Assembly (NCBI GenBank): GCA_025363605.1
Contig: JANYDO010000203.1
Coordinates: 1-42,640, forward strand
DNA from: Candidatus Kapaibacterium sp.
Lineage (GTDB): Bacteria > Bacteroidota > Ignavibacteria > Kapaibacteriales > UBA4661
DNA: 42,640 nt
Reading direction: 5' to 3'
A program made the translations under genes and the position numbers. Positions 10,331 through 19,060 of this stretch are shown in pieces. Below the pieces are notes generated by a model. That model was not told the origin of the DNA, made no database searches, and saw only the letters and a list, made by a program, of their open reading frames with translations. The first letter of the stretch is position 1. The number at the start of each line of letters is the position of its first letter.

Positions 10331-11134
10331 ATGACTTTTTCAACATACACCTTCTATCGCTTCGTGGCGTGTTTCCTCGTTGTTCTGTGCAGCTTTGCAC
10401 CGCACAGAAGCATGGCGCAGCTTCAGCAAAATCCTGTTCTGGGCGGCAATTCCATAAATTGGATTGGTGCCGGGATGGATGCGTTCCGCGCAATGACGCT
10501 TTCCAATCGTGAAATCATGGGCGTTGCCAGTCAATACGCCGCGCAAATGGACACGCAGAACCAACTCGCTCCGCCGAACAATCCCTATTCCGTGCGCCTT
10601 GCGAAGCTCACCGGCAGACATATTCTCGAAGACGGAATGCGCTTGAACTACCGCGCCTACATCTCGCCGCAAATCAACGCTTTTGCGCTTGCCGACGGCA
10701 CGGTGCGCGTGTATTCGGGGCTGATGGACTACATGACCGACGAAGAAGTGCTGGGCGTTATCGGGCATGAAATCGGACACGTTAAAAACAATGACCACAA
10801 GGACAAACTCCGCACAGCGCTGCTCAGTTCGGCGGCACGCAAGGCGGCTGCTACTTCCAATAGTATGCTAGGGCAAATGGCAACCTCCGCCGTCGGCGCA
10901 CTGGCGCAAAATCTTGTGAACGCCAAGTTTTCTCAATCCCAAGAAACCGATGCTGATGATTACGGCTTGCAATTCCTGAAGCGAAACGGCTATAATCCTC
11001 GCGCAATGGCAACGGCACTGCAAAAGCTGGCAAAACTGAGCGCGGGGCGTTCTAACTTCGTGCAGCAAATGTTTTCCACACACCCCGACCCGCAAAAACG
11101 CGCACTGCGCATGGCAAAGATGGTCGGTAAATAG
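10331..11134 (+). CDS. M48 family metalloprotease
   Basis: Signal peptide; 'GVIGHEIGHVKNNDHKDKL' HExxH-type site, 'ETDADDYGLQFLKRNGYNPRAM', 'STHPDPQKRALRM'. Confidence 0.9.
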   Translation: MTFSTYTFYRFVACFLVVLCSFAPHRSMAQLQQNPVLGGNSINWIGAGMDAFRAMTLSNREIMGVASQYAAQMDTQNQLAPPNNPYSVRLAKLTGRHILEDGMRLNYRAYISPQINAFALADGTVRVYSGLMDYMTDEEVLGVIGHEIGHVKNNDHKDKLRTALLSSAARKAAATSNSMLGQMATSAVGALAQNLVNAKFSQSQETDADDYGLQFLKRNGYNPRAMATALQKLAKLSAGRSNFVQQMFSTHPDPQKRALRMAKMVGK

Positions 11135-11142
11135 GATAAATG

Positions 11143-11199
11143 GAGTACAAACGCAAGTTTGTATAATCCCCCTCATGGTTGCGAACTTGCGTTCGCACT
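11143..11199. repeat. Inverted pair of palindromic arms (REP/BIME-like element)
   Basis: Arm 1 tacaaac-gcaa-gtttgta (11146-11163), arm 2 gcgaac-ttgc-gttcgc (11181-11196); arm 2 is the reverse complement of arm 1 in the core aacgcaagtt. Confidence 0.65.
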
Positions 11200-11226
11200 A
11201 CCTCATCTCAAGATGCTCAAAAAACT

Positions 11227-11850
11227 ATGACTCACCTTCTCATCGGCTCGAATAACGCCCACAAAGCAGAAGAAATGCGGGCAATTATCGAAGCGCAAAG
11301 CTTGGCAACAATCCTGATGCCAACAAGTGTACAGAATTTTCCGACGGATATTCCCGAAACAGGTGCTACGCTGGAAGAGAATGCTTACATCAAGACAGTT
11401 GCTATCTTTCACGCAACGGGGCGTACCTGTATTGCGGACGATACGGGCTTGGAAGTGGATGCTCTTGGCGGCGCTCCGGGCGTACACACGGCGCGGTATG
11501 CGGGAGAAAGCGCCACTTACGCCGAGAACCGTGCAAAAATGCTTGCCGAACTCGCGGGCATAGCACCAGAGCAGCGCACAGCCTGCTTCCGAACGGTGAT
11601 TTGCTATCACGATGATTTACGCGTTGCTTTTGCCGAAGGCGTGTGCGAAGGGCGGATTGCCACTGAAGAGCGCGGTGAAGCGGGGTTTGGCTATGATTCG
11701 ATTTTTATTCCCGAAGGTTTTGAGCGCACTTTTGCTGAAATGAGCGCCGAAGAGAAACATCGCATTAGCCATCGCGGACAAGCATTGAAGCACTTTGCAG
11801 AGATATTACGCTCTTATCACGATGAAGCAGTTGAAAATACTTTGTCGTAA
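11227..11850 (+). CDS. rdgB: RdgB/HAM1 family non-canonical purine NTP pyrophosphatase
   Basis: 'LLIGSNNAHKAEEMRAI', 'CIADDTGLEVDALGGAPGVHTARYAG', 'GEAGFGYDSIFIPEGFERTFAEMSAEEKHRISHRGQALK'; start at MTHLLIG. Confidence 0.95.
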   Translation: MTHLLIGSNNAHKAEEMRAIIEAQSLATILMPTSVQNFPTDIPETGATLEENAYIKTVAIFHATGRTCIADDTGLEVDALGGAPGVHTARYAGESATYAENRAKMLAELAGIAPEQRTACFRTVICYHDDLRVAFAEGVCEGRIATEERGEAGFGYDSIFIPEGFERTFAEMSAEEKHRISHRGQALKHFAEILRSYHDEAVENTLS

Positions 11851-11943
11851 AAACCGCTTTGTGTAGATTGTGGCGCACTTGCACCATAAAGCCACCGTCC
11901 AATATCTTTTCATTATTTTTTTTATCATTTTTGGAATGTGTCC

Positions 11944-12465
11944 ATGACAAAACATTTTTTTCGCACAGCGCTCCTCGCCTGTGCCGTTATCGTGAGTCTC
12001 ACTTCTTGCTCTAAAGAAGACCCGCGCTGGTCGGAAGCAGACAAAAAAAGCAAAGAAGCTATTGAAGCCAAGAAACAAGCGCAAGAATCCGGCGCTTTGC
12101 CGAAGCCTGAAGAAGGCGGCTCTTTCAACAAGTTTTTCCCGAAAAACGAAGCGGGTTATGACATGATTGCCAGCCAAGAAAAGACGGGCTTTGCAGAGTA
12201 CAAACTCAAAAAAGACGGCAAAGAATTGGCAATGATTGCCATTTCTGACGTTGCCAATAATCCCCAAGCAGCCGACAAATTCAAGTCTTCCACGAAGAAA
12301 ATTGGCGGTTTTCCGGCAGTTGACCAAGGCAGTACCGCAACGGCAGTGCTTGTAGGCGGACGCTTCCAAGTGAAAGTCCTTTCGCGCGACGCATCCTTCA
12401 CCAAAGCAAACCGCGAAGCATGGCTGCAAAAGGTCAATCTGTCGGGCTTGGCAGCGATGAAGTGA
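11944..12465 (+). CDS. Lipoprotein, function unknown
   Basis: 'MTKHFFRTALLACAVIVSLTSCSKED' lipobox; no recognisable domain. Confidence 0.7.
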   Translation: MTKHFFRTALLACAVIVSLTSCSKEDPRWSEADKKSKEAIEAKKQAQESGALPKPEEGGSFNKFFPKNEAGYDMIASQEKTGFAEYKLKKDGKELAMIAISDVANNPQAADKFKSSTKKIGGFPAVDQGSTATAVLVGGRFQVKVLSRDASFTKANREAWLQKVNLSGLAAMK

Positions 12466-12615
12466 TGCCATTCGGTGGGCGACGGAATACAGATTTCGCA
12501 TGAGTTTCTTTTGCAAAATCCGTGTAATCCGCGCAATTTTCTTCAATCCGTGTCAAAAAAATTACCTTCCTACAAAACAACTCAACATTCAAACCTTACC
12601 ATTTCGGAAAATACT

Positions 12616-13503
12616 ATGAGCAAACCCATCTTTGAACTCATCAACGAGCTGCCCACAAGCGGCACAACGGTTATGTCGCTGAAGGCGCTTGATTACATCG
12701 TTCCGGGCGAATGGCAGAATATCTCCGGCTTTGAAAATATGATTACGCTCGTCACGGGCGAAAGCGACCAGGCGATGATTCAGCAAATCGGCGAACGCGC
12801 CATCACGCTCTACAACGACCCTGCCGAAGGCTACCAACGCGCAGTCTGGCTCTATCAAACAGCGAACAGCATCGGCGGCAAACTTGGTGCGGCTGCACTG
12901 GCGAATAAAATCGGCGAAAGTGTGTCATTCCTCAGCTTTCTCGAAAAAATCACACCGAAGGCTGACAAAGCCCAAGCAATTGATTTCTCCATCAAAGTAG
13001 CGGCAGAAATCATTGCTTACGCGAAAATCAACGGTATTCCCGGCGACGGCGTTGCTGAGTTTATGGGCGCTGTGGGCGATTACGGCAAAGAATCCATCAT
13101 GCGCTTGGCGGCACTCACTTGCTTCGACGGCTTGATTCCGCTCGGACCGGATTTCTTGCGCAAAATCGAAGAATTTATCTCCGGCTTAGTTCCTCACGAC
13201 CTCACAAGCAACCCCGCTTTCAGCGCCGTTTCTTCGATGATTCCGGGCGGTGGTGCAGAGGGGCAACTTGGCTTTGTGCAGCAAGGATTTAACAGCATCA
13301 AGGGCTGGATGGGCAATTTTGTATCGTCCAAAGGCATCACGGCTGAAGGCGTAGTGGGCAGTTTGAAGAATTTTATCGAAATTTCTGACGACAAATTGGA
13401 TTACGTCGCTGGCTTCCTCGATGCAACGACGAACTACTTCGATTATACGGGCGTTCAGACCGTTGGTCGCCGCCTTATTGAGCGTGCGGTAGCGGAAATA
13501 TAA
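12616..13503 (+). CDS. Conserved-looking protein of unknown function
   Basis: 295-aa ORF starting MSKPIFELINELPTSGTTVM; coherent globular composition and codon usage; no known motif. Confidence 0.7.
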   Translation: MSKPIFELINELPTSGTTVMSLKALDYIVPGEWQNISGFENMITLVTGESDQAMIQQIGERAITLYNDPAEGYQRAVWLYQTANSIGGKLGAAALANKIGESVSFLSFLEKITPKADKAQAIDFSIKVAAEIIAYAKINGIPGDGVAEFMGAVGDYGKESIMRLAALTCFDGLIPLGPDFLRKIEEFISGLVPHDLTSNPAFSAVSSMIPGGGAEGQLGFVQQGFNSIKGWMGNFVSSKGITAEGVVGSLKNFIEISDDKLDYVAGFLDATTNYFDYTGVQTVGRRLIERAVAEI

Positions 13504-13527
13504 GGCTTGGTGCAGAATTAGGAAAAG

Positions 13528-13573
13528 AGCATAAATGCACGGAGAAAAATTTTCCTCGTGCATTTGTGCTTTT
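13528..13573 (+). terminator. Strong hairpin, probable intrinsic terminator
   Basis: agcataaatgcacggagaaaaattttcctcgtgcatttgtgcttttg; 14-bp outer stem with one wobble. Confidence 0.65.
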
Positions 13574-13624
13574 GGGGATATTTTTTACTTTTTGAATTCA
13601 AGCTCTTTTGGAGGGAAAAATTGT

Positions 13625-14329
13625 ATGCAACCGATTCCATTTCTCGATTCGTCGCTCTTCGTTGGGCTTGTTGTTGCGCTGGTTGTCTTTATAGCGGTGA
13701 TTGCCGCTCGGAGTTCATCGGCGCTGCGTTTACGTGTGATTCTTGCTGTGGCTGCATGGCTTGGGCTTACGGCATTGCTTTCCATGGAGTCATTTTATCA
13801 CGACTTCAGCACCATGCCGCCACGTCCGATTATTCCTGCATTGGTGTCAATATTGTCGGGAATACTTTTTTTGCGGAGCATTTCAGGAAAATCTCTTCTT
13901 AGCTCTACGCCTGCCTCGTGGCTGATTGGCTTCCAAGTATTCCGTGTTCTGATGGAAATTATTCTCTGGCTCGTCTATGAGCATGGTATTATTCCTGTGC
14001 AAATGACCTTTGAAGGACGGAATTTCGATATTCTTGTTGGCTTAACTGCGCCCTTTGTTGCGTATTTGCTTCATACTGGGCGCATGAAGCCGATGGTGGC
14101 GGTTGTGTGGAATATTGCCGGATTGGGGTTACTGATGAATATCGTCATTGTGGCAGCGCTCTCCACGCCCTCGCCTTTGCGTGTCTTTATGAACGAACCG
14201 GCGAATACATTTATCGCATACTTCCCGTTTGTGTGGTTGGTTGCATTTGTTGTACCAGTGGCGTTTTGCGGGCATATTGCCTCGCTGATGCAGCTTTGGA
14301 AGCAACGCCCATCTGTTCATGGACGATAA
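13625..14329 (+). CDS. Polytopic membrane protein, unknown function
   Basis: MQPIPFLDSS...; about 7 predicted hydrophobic segments; ORF-track start upstream lies in a hairpin. Confidence 0.65.
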   Translation: MQPIPFLDSSLFVGLVVALVVFIAVIAARSSSALRLRVILAVAAWLGLTALLSMESFYHDFSTMPPRPIIPALVSILSGILFLRSISGKSLLSSTPASWLIGFQVFRVLMEIILWLVYEHGIIPVQMTFEGRNFDILVGLTAPFVAYLLHTGRMKPMVAVVWNIAGLGLLMNIVIVAALSTPSPLRVFMNEPANTFIAYFPFVWLVAFVVPVAFCGHIASLMQLWKQRPSVHGR

Positions 14330-14420
14330 TTTTTCGGTACAATCTTGCGAACTTCTCATTTTGAACGTGTTTGGTAGAGGCAACGGAAAATCGTAACTTG
14401 GGAAACATGAAAGACCTTAT

Positions 14421-14458
14421 CAATGCACGGGAAAGACCTTTTTCCGTGCATTGTTTTT
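14421..14458 (+). terminator. Hairpin plus T run, probable intrinsic terminator
   Basis: caatgcacgggaaa-gacc-tttttccgtgcattg followed by tttttg. Confidence 0.75.
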
Positions 14459-14483
14459 GAATCCTTTACTCATTTTTTACTCA

Positions 14484-15251
14484 ATGAACCTCCACAAACA
14501 AATCATTTTCATCTCCGGCGCTTCGTCGGGTATCGGGCGCGAATGCGCGGAACTTTTTGCTGAAGCTGGCGCACGGCTTATTCTCGCCGCGCGGCGCTTT
14601 GAGCGCCTGAACGAGCTTGCCGCCAGCCTCAAAGAGCGCTTCGGCACAGAATCGTACTGCATTGCGCTTGATGTGCGCGACCGCACTGCCGTAAAAACCG
14701 CCATAGAAGGGCTTCCCCAAGTATGGCAGGAAATAGATATTCTTATCAACAACGCAGGGCTTTCGCGCGGGATGGATACGTTTCAAGAAGCGAATCTGGA
14801 TGATTGGGAAGAAATGATTGATACCAATCTGAAAGGATTGCTGTACGTCAGCCGCGCTGTGCTGCCAGGCATGGTTGGGCGGAAACGCGGAACGGTTATC
14901 AACTTAGGTTCAGTCGCCGGACGCGAGGTCTATCCCAAAGGAAATGTCTATTGCGCCACCAAACACGCCGTCCGTGCTCTTTCACAAGCAATGTACCGCG
15001 ATACAAACGGCTCGAACATTCGCGTTTGCAATATCGAACCGGGTATGGTCGAAACGGAATTTTCCGAAGTACGCTTTCATGGCGATAAAGAACGTGCTGA
15101 GTCTGTCTATAAAGGAATAACGCCACTTTCGGGACGCGACATTGCCGATGTGATTTTCTTTTGCGCCACACGCCCGCCGCACGTAACCTTGCACGACATC
15201 CAAATTATGCCTACGGCGCAGGCATCAACAACACTTATGCACCGCCAATGA
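14484..15251 (+). CDS. SDR family NAD(P)-dependent oxidoreductase
   Basis: 'IIFISGASSGIGRECAELFAEAGARLILAARR', 'ILINNAGLSRG', 'YCATKHAVRALSQ'. Confidence 0.93.
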   Translation: MNLHKQIIFISGASSGIGRECAELFAEAGARLILAARRFERLNELAASLKERFGTESYCIALDVRDRTAVKTAIEGLPQVWQEIDILINNAGLSRGMDTFQEANLDDWEEMIDTNLKGLLYVSRAVLPGMVGRKRGTVINLGSVAGREVYPKGNVYCATKHAVRALSQAMYRDTNGSNIRVCNIEPGMVETEFSEVRFHGDKERAESVYKGITPLSGRDIADVIFFCATRPPHVTLHDIQIMPTAQASTTLMHRQ

Positions 15252-15295
15252 TACATAGTTTTCTTCGGTAATGTTCTTTGTGAGTTGACAAATAC

Positions 15296-15323
15296 AACAA
15301 GGCAGCATGCTGCCTTGTTTCTC
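15296..15323. repeat. 24-bp perfect palindrome, repeat copy 1 (possible terminator)
   Basis: aacaaggcagca|tgctgccttgtt then tctca; related to copy at 36009. Confidence 0.7.
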
Positions 15324-15378
15324 AAGCGCAGAATCAATTTTTTTGAACACTACCTTTTCTTCTTTCATAAAGGTTTCA

Positions 15379-16122
15379 ATGGACGAAATTCTTTTTACCG
15401 CCGCTAATCACGTAGTATCATACTCTTGGCAAGTTTTCTTTTTTGCCCTCGACAGCGCAGAAGCATCGTGGTTACTTGCCGCAGTAGCCTTCGTGGCAAT
15501 GTGGTTTGCAGGAAAATCCGGTACACAAAATGCGTATATCCAAAATCTTGGCAAGGAGAAAAAAGACCAAACATTGGTACGCAGCCATGTTATGCTGCTC
15601 TTTTTCGCTATGCCCGTAGCGTTTGTTTTGGCGCGAGTACTGCAACACTTTTTCCCGCGCCAACGACCTATGGCAATCGCTCCAATGGAAATACCGATAG
15701 AACCTGCGGTTTGGGATACGATTAAAGCCTCAATCTCGACTCAAGGCTCGTTTCCTAGTGACCATGCCGTGATGTGGTTTGTCATGGCAACAAGTATTCT
15801 CTGGCTTAGTCGTCCGGCAGGCATTATTGCGATTGTACTAGCTGTAATTGCCTCCGTATTTCGCATCGGTACAGGCTTTCACTGGCCCAGCGATATAGCA
15901 GGTGGAGCAGTGCTTGGAGTATTTATCACCATTGCAGCGTTTTGGACATTCCGAAAGATTAAGATTCTGCAAAGTCTTATGCACTCCATTGTTGGCTTAT
16001 TTGACCGCTATCCCGTTATCATGCACACACTAGGTTTTTTGATTCTACTTGACTTTTCTCGTAAGTTTGCAGGCTTGTTTGGTTTTCTGGCAGCAGTGCT
16101 TGGGAAATCTGTTGCGCACTAA
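15379..16122 (+). CDS. PAP2 superfamily phosphatase
   Basis: 'QHFFPRQRPM', 'GSFPSDHAVMWFVMATSI', 'FRIGTGFHWPSDIAGGAVLG'. Confidence 0.9.
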   Translation: MDEILFTAANHVVSYSWQVFFFALDSAEASWLLAAVAFVAMWFAGKSGTQNAYIQNLGKEKKDQTLVRSHVMLLFFAMPVAFVLARVLQHFFPRQRPMAIAPMEIPIEPAVWDTIKASISTQGSFPSDHAVMWFVMATSILWLSRPAGIIAIVLAVIASVFRIGTGFHWPSDIAGGAVLGVFITIAAFWTFRKIKILQSLMHSIVGLFDRYPVIMHTLGFLILLDFSRKFAGLFGFLAAVLGKSVAH

Positions 16123-16137
16123 CAAGGAACATACACT

Positions 16138-16779
16138 ATGAAAATCGGTATTATCGGTGGAAGCTATAATCCGCCGCACATTGCGCACCTTATCATTGCA
16201 GACCGCTTCACCGAGCAGATGGGGCTGGACTTCACCTTCTTTGTTCCGGCGTATCGGTCGCCGTTCAAACTCGCAGAAGATTCGCCGGAGTCAACGACAT
16301 CGGTGCAGCGTCTTGATATGCTTCGATTGGCAATCGAATCAAACGAAAAATTTGAGGTAGATACTTTCGAGATTGACCGCGAAAGCGTATCCTACACGAT
16401 TGACACGCTGAACTATTTCCGCGAAAAATTTGGCGCGGATGCAGAATTTTTCTTGCTGGTAGGCGGTGACCAAGCCGCAGCCTTCACGAAGTGGAAGGAC
16501 TGGGAAGAAATCATTGGTCGCGTGCAACTCTGCATTGCCCGCCGCCCCTACACTATTTCGCCTGACGTGGAGCGAGCGATTGCATTTCACCTTTCGACCG
16601 ATGAACGCTCGCCGGTGTGGATAGAAGCGCCTATTTTAGCGGTTTCCTCGACCGAGGTGCGTTCTCGCGTCAGCAAGGGGCAATCTATTCACTACCTTGT
16701 ACCGGAAGCTGTGCGACAATACATTTATCACAATAATCTCTACGACAATCCCGATGCCGGAAGCCCGCTTTACGACTAG
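16138..16779 (+). CDS. nadD: Nicotinate-nucleotide adenylyltransferase
   Basis: 'MKIGIIGGSYNPPHIAHLIIADRF', 'LLVGGDQAAAFTKWKDWEEI', 'ILAVSSTEVRSRVSKGQSIHYLVPEAVRQYI'. Confidence 0.93.
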   Translation: MKIGIIGGSYNPPHIAHLIIADRFTEQMGLDFTFFVPAYRSPFKLAEDSPESTTSVQRLDMLRLAIESNEKFEVDTFEIDRESVSYTIDTLNYFREKFGADAEFFLLVGGDQAAAFTKWKDWEEIIGRVQLCIARRPYTISPDVERAIAFHLSTDERSPVWIEAPILAVSSTEVRSRVSKGQSIHYLVPEAVRQYIYHNNLYDNPDAGSPLYD

Positions 16780-16885
16780 AGTTCGATGCGGCTTCTCCAC
16801 AGCAAGATGAAAAATATTGGTTATCCGTCTATTGGAAAAATCACTTTGCGTAACGCTTCACACGCTTGCTTACACCTATCCAACT

Positions 16886-17164
16886 ATGGCAGACACAACA
16901 CTTCCCGCAGCTTTAGCGCATCAGGATATTCACCTTTTCTCTGAAGAAACGCTGCGCAAACAGCTCGAAACAGCCGAAACAAAACTCGGCTACAAACTCG
17001 TTCATTTTTTCGTAGATGAGCATGGTGTTCTGAGTAAAATAGTAACCAATCAGGTCGAACAATTCTACCTTTCGCCTTCCGGTGGCACTCTCCGCGACAA
17101 GAATTTTAATCTTGTGACGTATAGCGCTCGCTACGATATGTACAAGGGTTTGGGACGGTTGTAA
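16886..17164 (+). CDS. Hypothetical 92-aa protein
   Basis: ATG at 16886 (MADTTLPAALAHQ...); intact ORF, no known motif. Confidence 0.5.
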   Translation: MADTTLPAALAHQDIHLFSEETLRKQLETAETKLGYKLVHFFVDEHGVLSKIVTNQVEQFYLSPSGGTLRDKNFNLVTYSARYDMYKGLGRL

Positions 17165-17306
17165 ATCGTTGACATATCAACAGAAAAGAGCATTTTACGC
17201 TGGCAGCAAAATTTTTCTCCCAAAAAGCTCAATGTTATTTGATTTTTACGAGGAAATCCGCTAAGTTTAAGGCAATATATCTGTTTCACTTCTTTCGACC
17301 ATAGTT

Positions 17307-17999
17307 ATGGATCCTATTCTGCGCTTAGTAATTGTGTCCGTGTTGAGTTTTCTCGCCGGTTCACTTCCGACAGCAGTAATTATCAGCCGTCGCTTCTTTG
17401 GCTTTGACATTCGTGAAAAAGGAAGCGGCAATATGGGCAGCACCAATGCCTTCCGCGTTTTGGGTGTGAAATGGGGGCTGACGGTGCAGATTGTTGACAT
17501 CCTCAAAGGTGTTTTGGCAGTAACGGTTATCGCGTATCTTTTTCATGGTGTTCAGATTCCCTTTCCAAATTATACGCCCTTCCAAGACATGACACTGGTA
17601 CGTGTCATTTGCGGTATTGCGGCGGTGATGGGACATATCTGGTCGCCGTGGGTAGGCGGCAAAGGCGGCAAAGGCATCAATACAGCAGCAGGAATGTTGC
17701 TGGGCGTTGCACCTGTGGAAGTCGCAGTGATTTTCAGTATTTTCCTCATTACGGTTGCTCTTTCGGGCTATATTTCGCTTGGTTCTATTTTGGCGGCTGT
17801 TGCGCTCCCGACCACGATGGCTGTGCGCTACAATATCTTCCACGTCAATATCGAAGGCTACCACACCATCGTATTTTTCCTTATTGGGCTGAGTTTGATT
17901 GTACTGTACGCACATCGCCAAAATATACAGAGGCTTGTGGATGGGAATGAAAATAAATTTGAGAATCTACGACTGGCAAATATTTTTAAGAAAAAGTAA
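17307..17999 (+). CDS. plsY: Acyl-phosphate glycerol-3-phosphate acyltransferase PlsY
   Basis: 'AGSLPTAVIISRRFFGFDIREKGSGNMGSTNAFRVLG', 'GGKGGKGINTAAG'; next to gpsA. Confidence 0.93.
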   Translation: MDPILRLVIVSVLSFLAGSLPTAVIISRRFFGFDIREKGSGNMGSTNAFRVLGVKWGLTVQIVDILKGVLAVTVIAYLFHGVQIPFPNYTPFQDMTLVRVICGIAAVMGHIWSPWVGGKGGKGINTAAGMLLGVAPVEVAVIFSIFLITVALSGYISLGSILAAVALPTTMAVRYNIFHVNIEGYHTIVFFLIGLSLIVLYAHRQNIQRLVDGNENKFENLRLANIFKKK

Positions 18000-18067
18000 G
18001 GCAGCAGCACTAGCAATGACGCTCTCTTCTCAACGTACGACACACCATTTTAAGCATTTCTGAAAAT

Positions 18068-19060
18068 ATGAACATTTCCGTTCTCGGAGCCGGCGGCTGG
18101 GGCACAGCGCTGGCTCTTGTTTTATCCGGCAACGACCACAACGTAACGCTCTGGGCACGAAACGAAGATTCGATAGCTCAAATGCGCCGAACCCGCATCA
18201 ATAGCGCGTATTTGCCCGGCGTGGTTATTCCTGAGAATATCAATCTCACGCACGACACCGAAGAAGCAAACGCTGCGGAGATGCTCGTCATTGCCATTCC
18301 AACGCAATTTATTCGCCCCGCTTTTGCCGAATACGGCTTTGACGCAGTAGATAAAATTGTTGTCAGCACCTCAAAAGGTGTTGAGCGGGGAACGCTGATG
18401 CGCGTTTCGGAGGTGCTGCAAGACGCGGCGGGTATTGAAATGAGAAATTTTGCGGCGCTCACCGGACCCAGCCACGCCGAAGAAGTAGCCAGAACGCTCC
18501 CCACAACAGTCGTAGCAGCATCGGAAAACGAAGACATTGCAAAACTTGTCCAGCGCACCTTTACGCGCTCGACCTTTCGCGTGTATCATTCGACCGATGT
18601 CATCGGCGCGGAACTTGGGGGAGCGGTGAAAAACGTCATTGCGATTTCCGCAGGTATTGTGGACGGATTGGGCATGGGCGACAACACGAAAGCTGCGCTG
18701 ATAACGCGGGGGCTTGCGGAAATTACACGATTAGGCATTGCCCTCGGCGCACAGCCAATGACGTTTTCGGGATTATCCGGATTGGGCGACCTGATTGTTA
18801 CCTGCGCCAGTCGCCACTCGCGCAATCGTTCTGTGGGCGAACAACTCGCCAAAGGCAAAACATTGGAACAAATCCACCGCGAAATGCAACAAGTTGCCGA
18901 GGGCGTATTTTCATCAGAATCGGTCTATGCGCTCTCGAAGAAAATCGGCGTAGAAATGCCGATTTCTCACAAAGTATATGAAGTTCTCTTCGAGAACAAA
19001 CCTGCCTCGCAAGGGATGTACGAGCTAATGACCCGTGAAATGAAGCCGGAGCAATGGTAA
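18068..19060 (+). CDS. gpsA: NAD(P)H-dependent glycerol-3-phosphate dehydrogenase
   Basis: 'ISVLGAGGWGTALALVLSGN', 'LTGPSHAEEVARTLPTTVVAAS', 'GAVKNVIAISAGIVDGLGMGDNTKAALITRGLAEI'. Confidence 0.96.
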   Translation: MNISVLGAGGWGTALALVLSGNDHNVTLWARNEDSIAQMRRTRINSAYLPGVVIPENINLTHDTEEANAAEMLVIAIPTQFIRPAFAEYGFDAVDKIVVSTSKGVERGTLMRVSEVLQDAAGIEMRNFAALTGPSHAEEVARTLPTTVVAASENEDIAKLVQRTFTRSTFRVYHSTDVIGAELGGAVKNVIAISAGIVDGLGMGDNTKAALITRGLAEITRLGIALGAQPMTFSGLSGLGDLIVTCASRHSRNRSVGEQLAKGKTLEQIHREMQQVAEGVFSSESVYALSKKIGVEMPISHKVYEVLFENKPASQGMYELMTREMKPEQW

